64,000 nt of DNA from PSRF01 sp051000815 (GTDB lineage Bacteria > Acidobacteriota > Blastocatellia > Pyrinomonadales > Pyrinomonadaceae): assembly GCA_051000815.1 (NCBI GenBank), contig JBPCNX010000039.1:1-64000 (forward strand). Reading direction: 5' to 3'. Shown here piece by piece: positions 1 to 8,436 of this stretch. The translations under genes and the position numbers were made by a program. A model generated the notes under the pieces. The model searched no databases. It saw nothing but the letters and a program-made list of their open reading frames with translations, and was not told the origin of the DNA. Within the stretch, counting starts at the first letter, position 1; each line of letters starts with the position of its first letter.

Positions 1-922
1 CAAGTTTTATGCGTCGCAAGAAGAGCACCCCGAACTTCAACCAGTCTGAGCCCGAGTTCTTAATTTCATGTCTTAACCGTCATCCCGATTGGGCGGTTAT
101 CGTTTGCCTAGTCGGTGGAGGGCAGGAGATCAATAGGGGTGAGGCCGGAATCACTGAGTGGATTAATGCTTTGAATCGCGCTTTTCCAGACTGGCATGTG
201 TACGTATCCTCGCGACTGTCGGCGAATACGCGGCTGGACACGCATTGGAGCTATTGCGTTCGCACTCTGATGTGACTGTCAAAGATGAGTTGCACCTCGC
301 CGTCTCGATGCGATCTTTTCGTGCTGAAAACGTTTCACTGCTAATCAAACAACTGCTCGATCTCGAAAAGGACGAAGCGGGCAAGACTTTGGCTAACGTT
401 TCGGCGAGGTATCCAATCGTGCTCACGCGTGATCTTGCCAAAGCAAAGCGTTGGCTTAGAGAACAAGCACGAGGAACGGAGCGTTACGGAATTGTAGCAT
501 CGTCTCAAGCTGAAAGACTGAAGCCACACGCAATCAACGTAAAGTTTAAGATTGATCCAATTCATTGGTTTTTGGATGGAGCTGAGGATACTCGCTCATC
601 TTTTTATCTTGAGGATGCTGCCACGGAATTCGACGTTCAAGGGCTTGAACTCGACTGGGCCTGCGTAACGTGGGATGCGGATTTCAGATACACACCGCAG
701 CGTTGGGAACATAAGTCGTTTTGTGGCGATCGATGGAATCGGATTAATAAGCGAGAGCGACAGGCCTATCAAAAGAATGCGTATCGCGTTTTGTTAACGC
801 GTGCTCGCCAAGGAATGGTCATCTTCGTTCCTCAGGGAGACTCTAACGACCCAACTCGGAAGCCAGGGTTTTACGATGCAACGTTTGAATACCTTCAAGA
901 GATTGGCTTTAACGTAATCTGA
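1..922 (+). pseudogene. DUF2075-family DNA/RNA helicase, 5' cut by window edge, frameshifted
   Basis: C-terminal part of a superfamily 1 helicase of the DUF2075 (Schlafen-like helicase) type. The first frame (to 275) carries a helicase-like VGGGQEIN segment and GITEWI; the second frame (open from before 245 to 922) carries LHLAVSMRSFRAE, VQGLELDWACV and the terminal NAYRVLLTRARQGMVIFVP block typical of UvrD-like folds. The two halves match one continuous protein, and the frame changes between about 205 and 245, consistent with one lost base. The stop at 276 in frame one would remove the last helicase motifs. The Walker A region lies outside the window. Such helicases are often found beside restriction or defence genes, and a cytosine methyltransferase lies 490 bases downstream. 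Whether the frameshift is real or a sequencing error cannot be told here. Confidence 0.7.
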
Positions 923-982
923 AAACTTCGTCCGTGACGAGGCGTCCACCCAACATCTAACTGGCTGCTTCACATTCCTTCT

Positions 983-1222
983 TCATTTGCAGTATGGAGC
1001 TATCAAATAGCAGTAACCGCTAACGTCCGACTGAGGTTCATAGTCAGGGTCGCCATCAACCTTGTAATCGCCCATAAGTCGCTCCTTCTTTATTCGTTCG
1101 AAATGATAGCTAATGCCATCGATCAAGAGCTGAGTACTTTCTCTCTCTCCATCAAACTCCAGTGAGACCACAATGTTTGCGATTCCGTTGGATATCTCAA
1201 CACGACGAAGATCGTCGAGCAT
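983..1222 (-). CDS. small hypothetical protein
   Basis: A 79-residue protein that I do not recognise. The start at 1222 is chosen because GGAAGGAG lies eight bases upstream on the minus strand; the open frame runs further upstream to 1333 without a comparable site. The sequence is acidic in its second half (GDYKVDGDPDYEPQ) and ends in a cysteine-containing tail, YCYLIAPYCK. No signal peptide or membrane segment is seen. It sits between the helicase and the methyltransferase on the opposite strand, so it has its own promoter. Function unknown; possibly an accessory of the neighbouring genes by position only. Confidence 0.5.
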   Translation of the reverse strand: MLDDLRRVEISNGIANIVVSLEFDGERESTQLLIDGISYHFERIKKERLMGDYKVDGDPDYEPQSDVSGYCYLIAPYCK

Positions 1223-1412
1223 AGTTTGTGCTCCTTCCGTTAAGCAGAACGTCTCTTGCAGGTGCAAAGAGTATGTGAGTCGCGAATGCAGGACAAAGGC
1301 TTTGATTAGGACTGCGCAAAGCGCGGCATGCAAGAGGGCTTTCCTAACAAGTCCAACGTGTGGTCAACCGCTAACCTTGCCGCGCTAAGCCTTGCCTGGG
1401 TAGCCTTGCCGG

Positions 1413-2288
1413 ATGATCCCAATACTCGCTAACACTTACTTCTCTGGGGCCGGGCTGATGGACATCGGCCTCCAATCTGGCGGGCTGACGTTGCAGCAGA
1501 GCTTTGAGATTGACGCTCTTTGTTGCGACACAATGCGCCGGAACTTCTCTCATGAAGTCGTGCAATGCGATATCACAAAGAAGCTCGTTGAGTCTGAAAA
1601 GGAATGTCATGTGATGGTGGCGACCTATCCATGCACAAGGTATTCACCGATCGCTGACATTCATGGTGTGCGCACCGGCGACGAGTTGTTCCTGCATTTC
1701 TTCAGGCACGTTGCTATTCGCCGGCCCGAGCTTTATGCGGTTGAAAATGTTCCGGGCATGAAGAAATTCCCGGTCGTCATGGAAGCAATGACGAAGCTTC
1801 CGGAGTACTACGTGCACGTTGCCTGTCCGGTCAAATCTTCGATCTGGCTACCGCAAAAGAGAGAAAGGCTAATCATCATTGGCAGCCGGCGAAGTTTTCT
1901 CTGGCGCGAGCCTGCAGCTGAGAGGGCTGTCACGCTAGCAGAGATACTTGAGCCCGATCCGACGCCGCACATTCCGGACTATGTGGGCAAACGTCTCGAC
2001 GGTGCGTATCGAGATCTACCGATTGTCAGCGATCCAAGACGCGGGGATATCGCACCCACTTGCGTTGCTCACTACGCCAAAGACTTGAGCACGAGACTCG
2101 TAGCGGACAAGCGATTTCCGCGCGGCGCGCGGCCGTACACAGTTCGAGAGTACGCCCGGCTGCAGGGAGTTCCTGACACATTCACTTTTGCAGGAAGCTA
2201 TAACGATGCTTACCGAATGATTGGTAACGGTGTCTCCGTACCGGTTGGAGAGTGGATCGGTGCTGAGATTACGCGGTATTTCCAGTAG
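1413..2288 (+). CDS. DNA (cytosine-5-)-methyltransferase
   Basis: Transfers a methyl group from S-adenosylmethionine to cytosine C5 in DNA. The 291-residue protein has the C5 motifs in order: motif I FSGAGLMDIGL (about residues 10-20), motif IV with the catalytic cysteine in YPCTRYS (about 70), motif VI ENVPGM (about 111), motif VIII QKRERLIIIG (about 149), motif IX TVREYARLQGVP and motif X GNGVSVPVG near the end. The target-recognition region between VIII and IX is only about 80 residues, so the enzyme is compact; the PCTRYS variant replaces the usual PCQxFS. No clear ribosome site precedes 1413. No cognate restriction endonuclease is visible; it may be an orphan or phage-type enzyme, or belong with the helicase upstream. 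Confidence 0.9.
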   Translation: MIPILANTYFSGAGLMDIGLQSGGLTLQQSFEIDALCCDTMRRNFSHEVVQCDITKKLVESEKECHVMVATYPCTRYSPIADIHGVRTGDELFLHFFRHVAIRRPELYAVENVPGMKKFPVVMEAMTKLPEYYVHVACPVKSSIWLPQKRERLIIIGSRRSFLWREPAAERAVTLAEILEPDPTPHIPDYVGKRLDGAYRDLPIVSDPRRGDIAPTCVAHYAKDLSTRLVADKRFPRGARPYTVREYARLQGVPDTFTFAGSYNDAYRMIGNGVSVPVGEWIGAEITRYFQ

Positions 2289-2346
2289 CGATCGGTTTTC
2301 TAATCGGTCCCACCGCCGATCTCCTCGTAGTAATCGTAGTACTCTG

Positions 2347-2450
2347 TCGCCCTTTCAGGTTGAGGATACTTGTGGTGGCGATCAAGGGGCGGCGTCCCGA
2401 CAAATCGGGACTTGCCCTGGCTACCTTCTGTCACGCCTTCGGCGTGAAGA
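2347..2450. repeat. intergenic repeat family A, copy 1
   Basis: About 104 bases beginning TCGCCCTTTCAGG, with GATCAAGGGGCGGCG in the middle and ending in a hairpin CACGCCTTCGGCGTG followed by AAGA. It is nearly identical over its first 60 bases to copy 2 at 3934 and related to copy 3 at 4097. Non-coding, downstream of the methyltransferase. Confidence 0.8.
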
Positions 2451-2480
2451 ATGGTTAGGAGATGGCCCGGAATCGGCGCG

Positions 2481-2578
2481 CTGCTCACGGCCCACTGCTC
2501 ACTATCCACTGCCCACCGCCCACTGCCCACAGCTCACTGCTCAGTGCTCACAGCCCACTGCCCACTACTCACTGCCCC
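2481..2578. repeat. heptamer tandem array (CTGCTCA type), 14 units
   Basis: Fourteen consecutive 7-base units of the form CTGCYCA, 98 bases with no phase slip; units vary (CGGCCCA, CTATCCA, CTGCCCA, CAGCTCA). Read on the minus strand the unit is TGRGCAG, and the TGA stop of the FG-GAP gene (2569-2571) lies inside the array. Confidence 0.9.
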
Positions 2579-3765
2579 AGCAGGATGCTGATGCTTCGGC
2601 TTTCGAGATTGGTGGTGACGATGTCGAGTTTGGTGTCGCCGTTCATGTCGGCGACTGCGAGTCGCCAAACCCCTCTTCCTGTCTGAAAAGGTGAGCCGGG
2701 CGCCGGCTTGAAGTTGCCGCGGCCGTCGCCCAACATGATCCGCACGCCCTCACCCGCCGCGGCAAGCGCATCAACACGGCCGTCGCGGTTCATGTCCGCA
2801 AGGACCACCTGAAAGGCACTACGGCCAAAGTCGAACGGCGAGCCGCCGGCTTCCGAAAAACGACCCGCACCATCGCCGAGCAGCACACTCAACTTGCTCT
2901 GGTCGTGATGAGTGGCCACCAGATCCGGTTTGCGATCGCCATTTACATCGCCCACGTCAGCAAACCACGGTTGACCGGTGCGCAAGGGAAGCTCGCTCCG
3001 GCGAAAGCCACCGCGGCCGTCATTCAACAGCAGCGTCAACGCAAAACTCGACGGTAGTTGTTGCGCGCGTTGAGGTCCTGTGGCAGTGGCGGTCGCGATA
3101 ATATCGAGACGGCTGTCGTTGTTTACGTCGCGCAGGGCAAACGGATACGGGCTGGGACCAACGGCGAATGCGGCGGGAGCGCGTGTGAAGCGGCCGCGCC
3201 CGTCGCCAAGGGCGATAGAAATATCATTGTCCGCATTGTTGGCGGTGACGAGATCGAGTTTGCGATCGCCGTTCATATCGCCCAATGCCAAACCGTGTGT
3301 GTGCGGATGTTGGCCCTCCTTCATAACAATTGGGGAATTCGGTGCGAGCACCAGCCCGCCTTTGCCATCACCAAGCAGCAAGACCACGCCGTAACTGTCG
3401 TGACTATCGATCGCCAAATCCAGGTTGTTGTCCCCATTCACGTCGCCGAGCACCATGTCACCGGGACTATCGGGGAGTGAAACCGGATTGGACGCGCGAA
3501 ATTGTCCGCCGCCGGTGTTTAGCAATACTGTCAGCTTGCGCTCTTCACCACAGGCGACTCCCGAATCAGCCTTGCCGTCGTTATTTAGATCGCCGACGAC
3601 CACGTTGCCCGGCCCACACGTGACGGCGATTGGTGAACCCGGCGCGGGAGCAAACATCGACTGTTGCAGATTGGTAACGTTAGCCTGTCCAGCGCTACAG
3701 GAAGACAACGTGAGCACGACCAAAGTTGTGATACCCACGACCGCGTGATTTTTATAGTTTTTCAA
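2569..3765 (-). CDS. FG-GAP/VCBS repeat lipoprotein
   Basis: A 398-residue secreted protein built of about seven FG-GAP/VCBS repeats, each with a calcium-loop-like GDVNGDxxxDL or ADMNGDxKLD core and an LLGDGxGxF strand, so probably a beta-propeller on the cell surface. The N-terminus is a lipoprotein signal with lipobox LSSC (Cys at about residue 23). I place the start at the TTG at 3765, with AGGAG four bases before it, rather than the more distal TTG at 3792. The stop codon is supplied by the heptamer array downstream. Ligand unknown; in other bacteria such repeats are found in integrin-like and adhesion proteins. Confidence 0.85.
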   Translation of the reverse strand: MKNYKNHAVVGITTLVVLTLSSCSAGQANVTNLQQSMFAPAPGSPIAVTCGPGNVVVGDLNNDGKADSGVACGEERKLTVLLNTGGGQFRASNPVSLPDSPGDMVLGDVNGDNNLDLAIDSHDSYGVVLLLGDGKGGLVLAPNSPIVMKEGQHPHTHGLALGDMNGDRKLDLVTANNADNDISIALGDGRGRFTRAPAAFAVGPSPYPFALRDVNNDSRLDIIATATATGPQRAQQLPSSFALTLLLNDGRGGFRRSELPLRTGQPWFADVGDVNGDRKPDLVATHHDQSKLSVLLGDGAGRFSEAGGSPFDFGRSAFQVVLADMNRDGRVDALAAAGEGVRIMLGDGRGNFKPAPGSPFQTGRGVWRLAVADMNGDTKLDIVTTNLESRSISILLGQ

Positions 3766-3933
3766 GCAGCTCCTTTTGTCTAGTGACGTCAATTTTGTAG
3801 TTAGACGTAGAAGCGTCTGGATATCTTCCTGAAATAGTATGAGATTGAAGGCGGGCGCCCGGGCGCGCTCGGGACGATTAGGAACCGTTGGGAGTGAGAC
3901 CCACCGTCGCGAAAGCAGAAATTAGTGAGTCGT

Positions 3934-4039
3934 TCGCCCTTTCAGGTTGAGGATACTTGTGGTGGCGATCAAGGGGCGGCGTCCCGACAAATTGGGACTT
4001 ACCCCGGGCTACCTTATTTCGCGCCTTCAGCGCGAAGAG
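3934..4039. repeat. intergenic repeat family A, copy 2
   Basis: Starts TCGCCCTTTCAGG like copy 1 and stays nearly identical to it through GGGGCGGCGTCCCGACAAAT, then ends TTATTTCGCGCCTTCAGCGCG. It lies in the 517-base gap between the FG-GAP gene (start 3765) and the FecR/DUF6600 gene. The rest of the gap (3766-3933, 4040-4096) shows no gene. Confidence 0.8.
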
Positions 4040-4096
4040 CCAGTGTCCCGTTATCCTCTCAAACGCAGTCGCTACCCTAACGAGTGAATGATTATG

Positions 4097-4190
4097 TCGC
4101 CCCTTCAGGGCGAGAGTGCTGGCGGCATGATCCAGGGGCGGCGCTTCGCTTGCCCCTGGCTATCTTATTTCGCGCCTTCAGCGCGAAGAG
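4097..4190. repeat. intergenic repeat family A, copy 3
   Basis: Starts TCGCCCCTTCAGGGCGAGAG and ends with the same TATTTCGCGCCTTCAGCGCG hairpin as copy 2. The middle CCAGGGGCGGCGCTTCGCTT can pair with TGCCCCTGG, making this the most palindromic copy. Confidence 0.75.
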
Positions 4191-4230
4191 AATGTCGGCA
4201 AACAGCAAGAGCCCGCCTGACGGTCGGGCT

Positions 4231-4281
4231 CTGCTGACTGCCTACTGCCTAACTGCCTACTGTCTACAGCCTACTTCCCAA
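4231..4281. repeat. heptamer tandem array (CTGCCTA type)
   Basis: About seven units of CTGCCTA form with one 8-base unit (CTGCTGA, CTGCCTA, CTGCCTAA, CTGCCTA, CTGTCTA, CAGCCTA). It begins two bases beyond the stop codon of the minus-strand FecR/DUF6600 gene; read in that direction each unit (TAGGCAG) contains TAG. Confidence 0.8.
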
Positions 4282-4282
4282 C

Positions 4283-6250
4283 CTACGGCTTTCCTTTGCC
4301 TTTGGCTTTAGCGGCTCCCGCATTACCCTGCGCCTTGGCTGGCGGCGCCTGCTTGCTCTCCTGTTTCGCAGCCCCTTGTGACTGCTGCTTCGGCTGCGGC
4401 TGCGCCTTTACCGGGTTGCTTACACGCTCTCCCTGGGCCTGCTGCTTAGCCGGGTTGATTGCGCGTTCTGCCTGCGGCTGCTGTTGTTGCGCTTTGGGCT
4501 GGGCCTTTTGCTGATTGGGCTGCTGCGCGCGAATCTCCTTAGCTTGAGTTCGCGTGGCTCTTTGTTGCTTTTGCTCAATCTGACGCACCTGCTGCTTAGC
4601 TTCTTTATTACCCTTATTAGCCTCGGCGCTTAGCCGGTCTGCTTCTTGTTTGCGCGCCTGTTCCACCTGCTGCGATTGCTGGCGATTGTCTTTCGCAGTG
4701 GCATCTCCTGCATCTTTAGCCTTGAACTTCTGATTCTTCGCGTTGTCGGGAACACGTTCCACGCGTAGCGACTTCGCCAGATCTTTCTTGAACCATGAGC
4801 CCTTTGGATCGGTACCGACAAAAACGCGCGTGTCGTTCAATTTCTTCGCGATGCCCGGTGGCAGATCAATCTTGCCGCGGCCCCATGCCGAGCGGGTCAC
4901 GGCGTTGCGGAGCGGAGTGTAAGTCAATGGATCGAGCGTTGGCCGAACTGATGCCAACACCTGCTGATCAATCCTTCTGAGATTGCGCGGATCGATAGGG
5001 CGACCGAAAGCATCGACAGGCACAACCGTGACTGCTCCAGGTATGCCGTAATTATAAAGTTTTGCAGGCATTACGTTCGTCTGTGATAAGTAGTGCGGCT
5101 GCCAGTTCTCGTCGTAATAACGCGGAGCATAGGGGTCGCCCGGCCCCAGCGGCACCCAGCCGATTTGGTTCGCATCGTTTAGCGGAACGTAAGCAACGAG
5201 GGCGGGAGCATACGCCGGCGTCGTGTTAACGGCGTCGGGAATCCAGTACCACTGATTATTCACGTTGGCCCAACGTCCGTAGTGATACGGCGCATAGCCC
5301 CAGGGTTCATTGGAAACCCAGGTCGGCCCGTAGGGATAATCGTTGACCCATTGACCCTGTTGATAGGGAACCCAACCTGAATCGACCCGCGGTCTCCAGG
5401 CATAGCCATACTGGTCAACATTCTGCCAGTCGCCGTAGGAATCCAGGTCGTTGATGCCCGGAATCATCGAACTCGCATACTGATAACTCGCGTTGCGACG
5501 GTAAGGATCGTAATAGTTAGGATCGCTAAGGTAAGCGTCGTAGTTGTTGTAACGACCGTCGTAAGAATCCGGATATTGATACCGGTAGTAATCGTCTACC
5601 TGATATCCGGCATCCTGAGGATTCATGCGCGACAACGCGACCTGGGCGGCCGTCTGGCCCAGAAGGGTAAGCATCTCGCCTTTATTGATCTGGCCGGAGC
5701 CCCCCAAGCCTACAACCTGCGCCAGTCCACTTAGCACTGAAACAAGAACGCCGCCATTGTTGTCAAAACCGACGTTGTAGAGTCCGGGCTGATCAAAGTT
5801 TACCGAACCGTTGGGCGTGGCTACTTCAAACAACTCGTCATCTTGTAAATACCCGAGGTCGAACATTGCCGAACCGTCGCGGAGGGCGAGCTGAGTGCGG
5901 CGTTCTCCCAGCGACACCACGTCAAGTGAAGTGTTTGGATTGAGCCGCGCGAAATTGCGGCCACTGAAGGCGAGCGAGGTGCGCGCGTTATCCCTGGTGT
6001 AAATCCGATCTCCGACTGAGAAGGGCTGATTCGGAGAAGCGGCGATCCACTCTGCATTGGCATCGCTGTTCGGGAGACCATCGCTGAAAGCGACTTCGCC
6101 GTCCACTCGTTGGATGCGAGCTGCATAGGGCAGCTCCTCCGCAGATGCGGTCTGCTCGTTCTTCATCCAAAACGCGACGCCTAAGCCCGCGATGAGCGCG
6201 ACCACCACTCCCACGATCGTCATGTGCGGCCATACTTTAATATTATTCAT
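4283..6250 (-). CDS. FecR-domain / DUF6600 family secreted protein
   Basis: A 655-residue envelope protein. Residues 1-37 form a signal anchor (IVGVVVALIAGLGVAFW). A FecR-like beta domain follows (about 45-200: YAARIQRVDGEVAFSD, LRDGSAMFDLG, ATPNGSVNFD). Residues about 215-430 are Tyr/Trp/Pro-rich with DUF6600-type segments (WRPRVDSGWVPY, WVSNEPWGYAPYHYGRW, YWIPD). The C-terminal 150 residues are low-complexity Gln/Lys/Ala-rich and probably disordered. AAGGAG lies five bases before the ATG. Proteins of this plan are widespread in acidobacteria; no function is established. Single gene, flanked by repeats on the downstream side. Confidence 0.85.
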   Translation of the reverse strand: MNNIKVWPHMTIVGVVVALIAGLGVAFWMKNEQTASAEELPYAARIQRVDGEVAFSDGLPNSDANAEWIAASPNQPFSVGDRIYTRDNARTSLAFSGRNFARLNPNTSLDVVSLGERRTQLALRDGSAMFDLGYLQDDELFEVATPNGSVNFDQPGLYNVGFDNNGGVLVSVLSGLAQVVGLGGSGQINKGEMLTLLGQTAAQVALSRMNPQDAGYQVDDYYRYQYPDSYDGRYNNYDAYLSDPNYYDPYRRNASYQYASSMIPGINDLDSYGDWQNVDQYGYAWRPRVDSGWVPYQQGQWVNDYPYGPTWVSNEPWGYAPYHYGRWANVNNQWYWIPDAVNTTPAYAPALVAYVPLNDANQIGWVPLGPGDPYAPRYYDENWQPHYLSQTNVMPAKLYNYGIPGAVTVVPVDAFGRPIDPRNLRRIDQQVLASVRPTLDPLTYTPLRNAVTRSAWGRGKIDLPPGIAKKLNDTRVFVGTDPKGSWFKKDLAKSLRVERVPDNAKNQKFKAKDAGDATAKDNRQQSQQVEQARKQEADRLSAEANKGNKEAKQQVRQIEQKQQRATRTQAKEIRAQQPNQQKAQPKAQQQQPQAERAINPAKQQAQGERVSNPVKAQPQPKQQSQGAAKQESKQAPPAKAQGNAGAAKAKGKGKP

Positions 6251-6936
6251 AAAACTCTCCTTAAGTTGCTGAGGTAAATCCTCGCTTACTATTTTCGTTC
6301 CTGTGAAGCTACTGCCCTGTTTTTGCCTAGTTTTCTAAGAATAGTATGGCAAGGGCCATGCCCGCGGCCGGGTCTCAAATGTCAGGGTGTGAGCGTTGGA
6401 TTAATGCTGGCGTATATGGTCGATTGGCATCATTTAGACACATACCAACAAGAAAAATGCATCGAAGGATTCGCGAGTGAAGCAAGAGGCCCTCCCCATT
6501 TGGGCTCAACGCGTACCCATACCGGGCACCTATGTTCGCGATTTCGAGGGGCTCTGACATCAGTGGGCAGTGAGCAGTTGGCAGTGGGCAGCGAGCGGTG
6601 GGAAGCGGGTTTGAAATTGGCGTCTCACCAAATTCAGTCGAGCCGTTTCGACCTTGCTGAGGGCCGTGTCATCACAAAGTCGTTGGTCCGGCACCCGCCC
6701 CTTACTCTAAGCTCACGCTTCATCTCGATCTACCCCTCGATCCCTACGCATAGAATCGGGAATTTGTATGAAGTGGCGTGCAGTAATTTGAAGAGTCTGA
6801 AGCCCAATTTCGTTCTCAGGCACGTCAGAGGATTTCGTGTTTGTCAGGCTAATGGAGTCTGCAACACGACGCACGCGCTACCGAGAGTGTGTGAAGAGGC
6901 TGGTTTAATAGCGTTGAGGAGTACCTCAAGCAATTA
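6251..6936. other. gene-free stretch upstream of the FecR/DUF6600 gene
   Basis: An open frame of 204 codons crosses this stretch (6323-6937) but has no family resemblance, contains the heptamer array at 6561 and lacks a ribosome site, so I treat the stretch as non-coding. It should hold the promoter of the minus-strand gene; no convincing -35/-10 pair was picked out. Confidence 0.5.
6561..6609. repeat. heptamer tandem array (CAGTGGG type), 7 units
   Basis: Seven units in exact phase: CAGTGGG, CAGTGAG, CAGTTGG, CAGTGGG, CAGCGAG, CGGTGGG, AAGCGGG. Same unit type as the arrays at 2481 and 15212 in the opposite orientation. Unlike most arrays it is not next to a recognised stop codon. Confidence 0.85.
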
Positions 6937-7076
6937 GCAGGTCAGGAAGGTGGACCCTGTCCCCGCTCGACGCAGCCTTCAACATGAGAACATAATGACA
7001 ATGGTGAAAGGTATGACCTCTCTTATGAATGCCTCGCGGCTTTGCGGCGGGGACAGGGTCCACCTTCCTGACCTGC
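6937..7076. mobile_element. 140-bp element with 30-bp perfect terminal inverted repeats (MITE or REP-pair-like)
   Basis: The 30 bases at 6937-6966 (GCAGGTCAGGAAGGTGGACC...) are repeated as an exact reverse complement at 7047-7076. The 80-base interior has no coding capacity. The GGGGACAGG core resembles intergenic palindromes associated with REP-type tyrosine transposases, so it could be a non-autonomous element or a paired REP unit. No obvious flanking target duplication was found. Confidence 0.7.
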
Positions 7077-7139
7077 CAATTGCACCGACTTGCTCTTTAC
7101 CGCGTAAGCATATTGCGTTTTCTCAGCACCCTTTGCTAG

Positions 7140-8310
7140 ATGACTGAAAAGATAGATCAAGATTTCGCGAGCCAGGACGCCGGCGCCGGTCTGTGGCGAC
7201 GCCGCTGGATGCGCCTGGCGCTCATTTGGGGAAATCTGGACCTTTATCGGAATCGTTTTTACCCTGCAGAGCTATTTCACATCCTACCGCTCGGAAAAGC
7301 CCGCACCGCTGTTTGATTCGCTCTACCTGCAAATGACCTGGTCCTATCTTTGGGCCCTGGCAACTCCCCTCGTGCTGTGGGCAGCGACACGGTTACCAAT
7401 CGAACGAAACAACTGGATGCGCAGCGCGCTGTTGCATGTTCCCCTTAGCATCGTCCTCAGCGTATTCCTTACAGCGCTTGGCCACGTCGTACTCTGGGTT
7501 TACTGGGGCTGGAGCATGGGGAGGCCTTTTTCATTCGAAAGGATGGGCCGATTTGTTGTCGCGAATTTCAGCGAGGGAATCGGCATCTATTTGCTAATCG
7601 CTCTCACCAGTTATGCACTCAATTACTACCGGCGCTATCGCGAGGGTCAGGTCCAGACTCTTAAATTGGAGGCCCAGCTTTCTCAGGCACAACTTCATGC
7701 GCTAAAGATGCAGCTTCAACCCCATTTCCTCTTCAACACCCTCCACTCAATCTCCGCCCTGCTCAACAAAGACACTGAGTCTGCGCGCAAGATGATTACC
7801 CGCCTGGGAGATTTTCTGCGGCTCACTCTCGACAACTCCGGGTCTCAGGAGGTAACACTGCGACAGGAGATGGAGTTTCTCAGTTGTTACCTGGAGATCG
7901 AACGCATCCGTTTTCAGGATCGTCTGGTGACGCGTTTGGAAGTGGCCCATCAGACTCTCGACGCGAAAGTCCCGAAACTTATTCTCCAGCCCATCGTCGA
8001 AAACGCTATCCGCTATGGGATTGCGCCGCGTTCAACCCCTGGCCTCATAGAAATTGGAGTTGAAAAGCGGAATGGCACGCTCCGAATTCAAGTTCGAGAC
8101 GACGGCCCGGGGCTCCCCGCACACCACACATCTGAGAATCTATCCCAGAAAGGTCTTGGACTGGCCAATACGGAGAAGCGGCTGGAGCAACTATACGGAG
8201 CGGCTCATGTCTTTGACTTGCGCGACAATCCCGACGGCGGGTTAGTCGTAACTCTGGAAATTCCTTTTCACACAGACAATGCCACTCCCCCCCGATCCGA
8301 TACCCCGTAG
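7140..8310 (+). CDS. LytS-type sensor histidine kinase, frameshifted near the N-terminus
   Basis: Membrane histidine kinase of the LytS/YehU class, partner of the LytTR regulator just downstream. The frame that is open from 7333 gives four membrane helices, then the His-kinase box QPHFLFNTLHSISALL (phospho-acceptor His at about 7726), then an ATPase with IVENAIRYG, RDDGPGLP and GLGLANTEKRL. The same frame extends upstream without a start (EIWTFIGIVFTLQSYF, then SEKPAPLFDSLYLQM), while an ATG at 7140 opens the other frame (MTEKIDQDFASQD ... WMRLALIW). The two join at the GGGG run 7228-7231, consistent with one inserted base. If real, translation from 7140 ends at 7314 and only an internal start could give a kinase. 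Confidence 0.75.
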
Positions 8311-8436
8311 TCTCCCACTCTTCGATCAATTCCTAAATTTTGAAAGTTTTTGCCAGAGATTGCCGCGCTGTGGTGTAACAACAATAAGGACTCCCTAAAA
8401 ACTCGAAACCCTGCATCGTTTACGTTAGCAGTACCC

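Noticed and set aside
2481..2578. possible CRISPR array
   Set aside because: Tandem 7-base units with no spacers; not a CRISPR structure, and no cas genes nearby.
6323..6937. 204-codon open frame on the plus strand
   Set aside because: No family resemblance, no ribosome site, crosses a heptamer array and ends in the inverted-repeat element; composition not protein-like.
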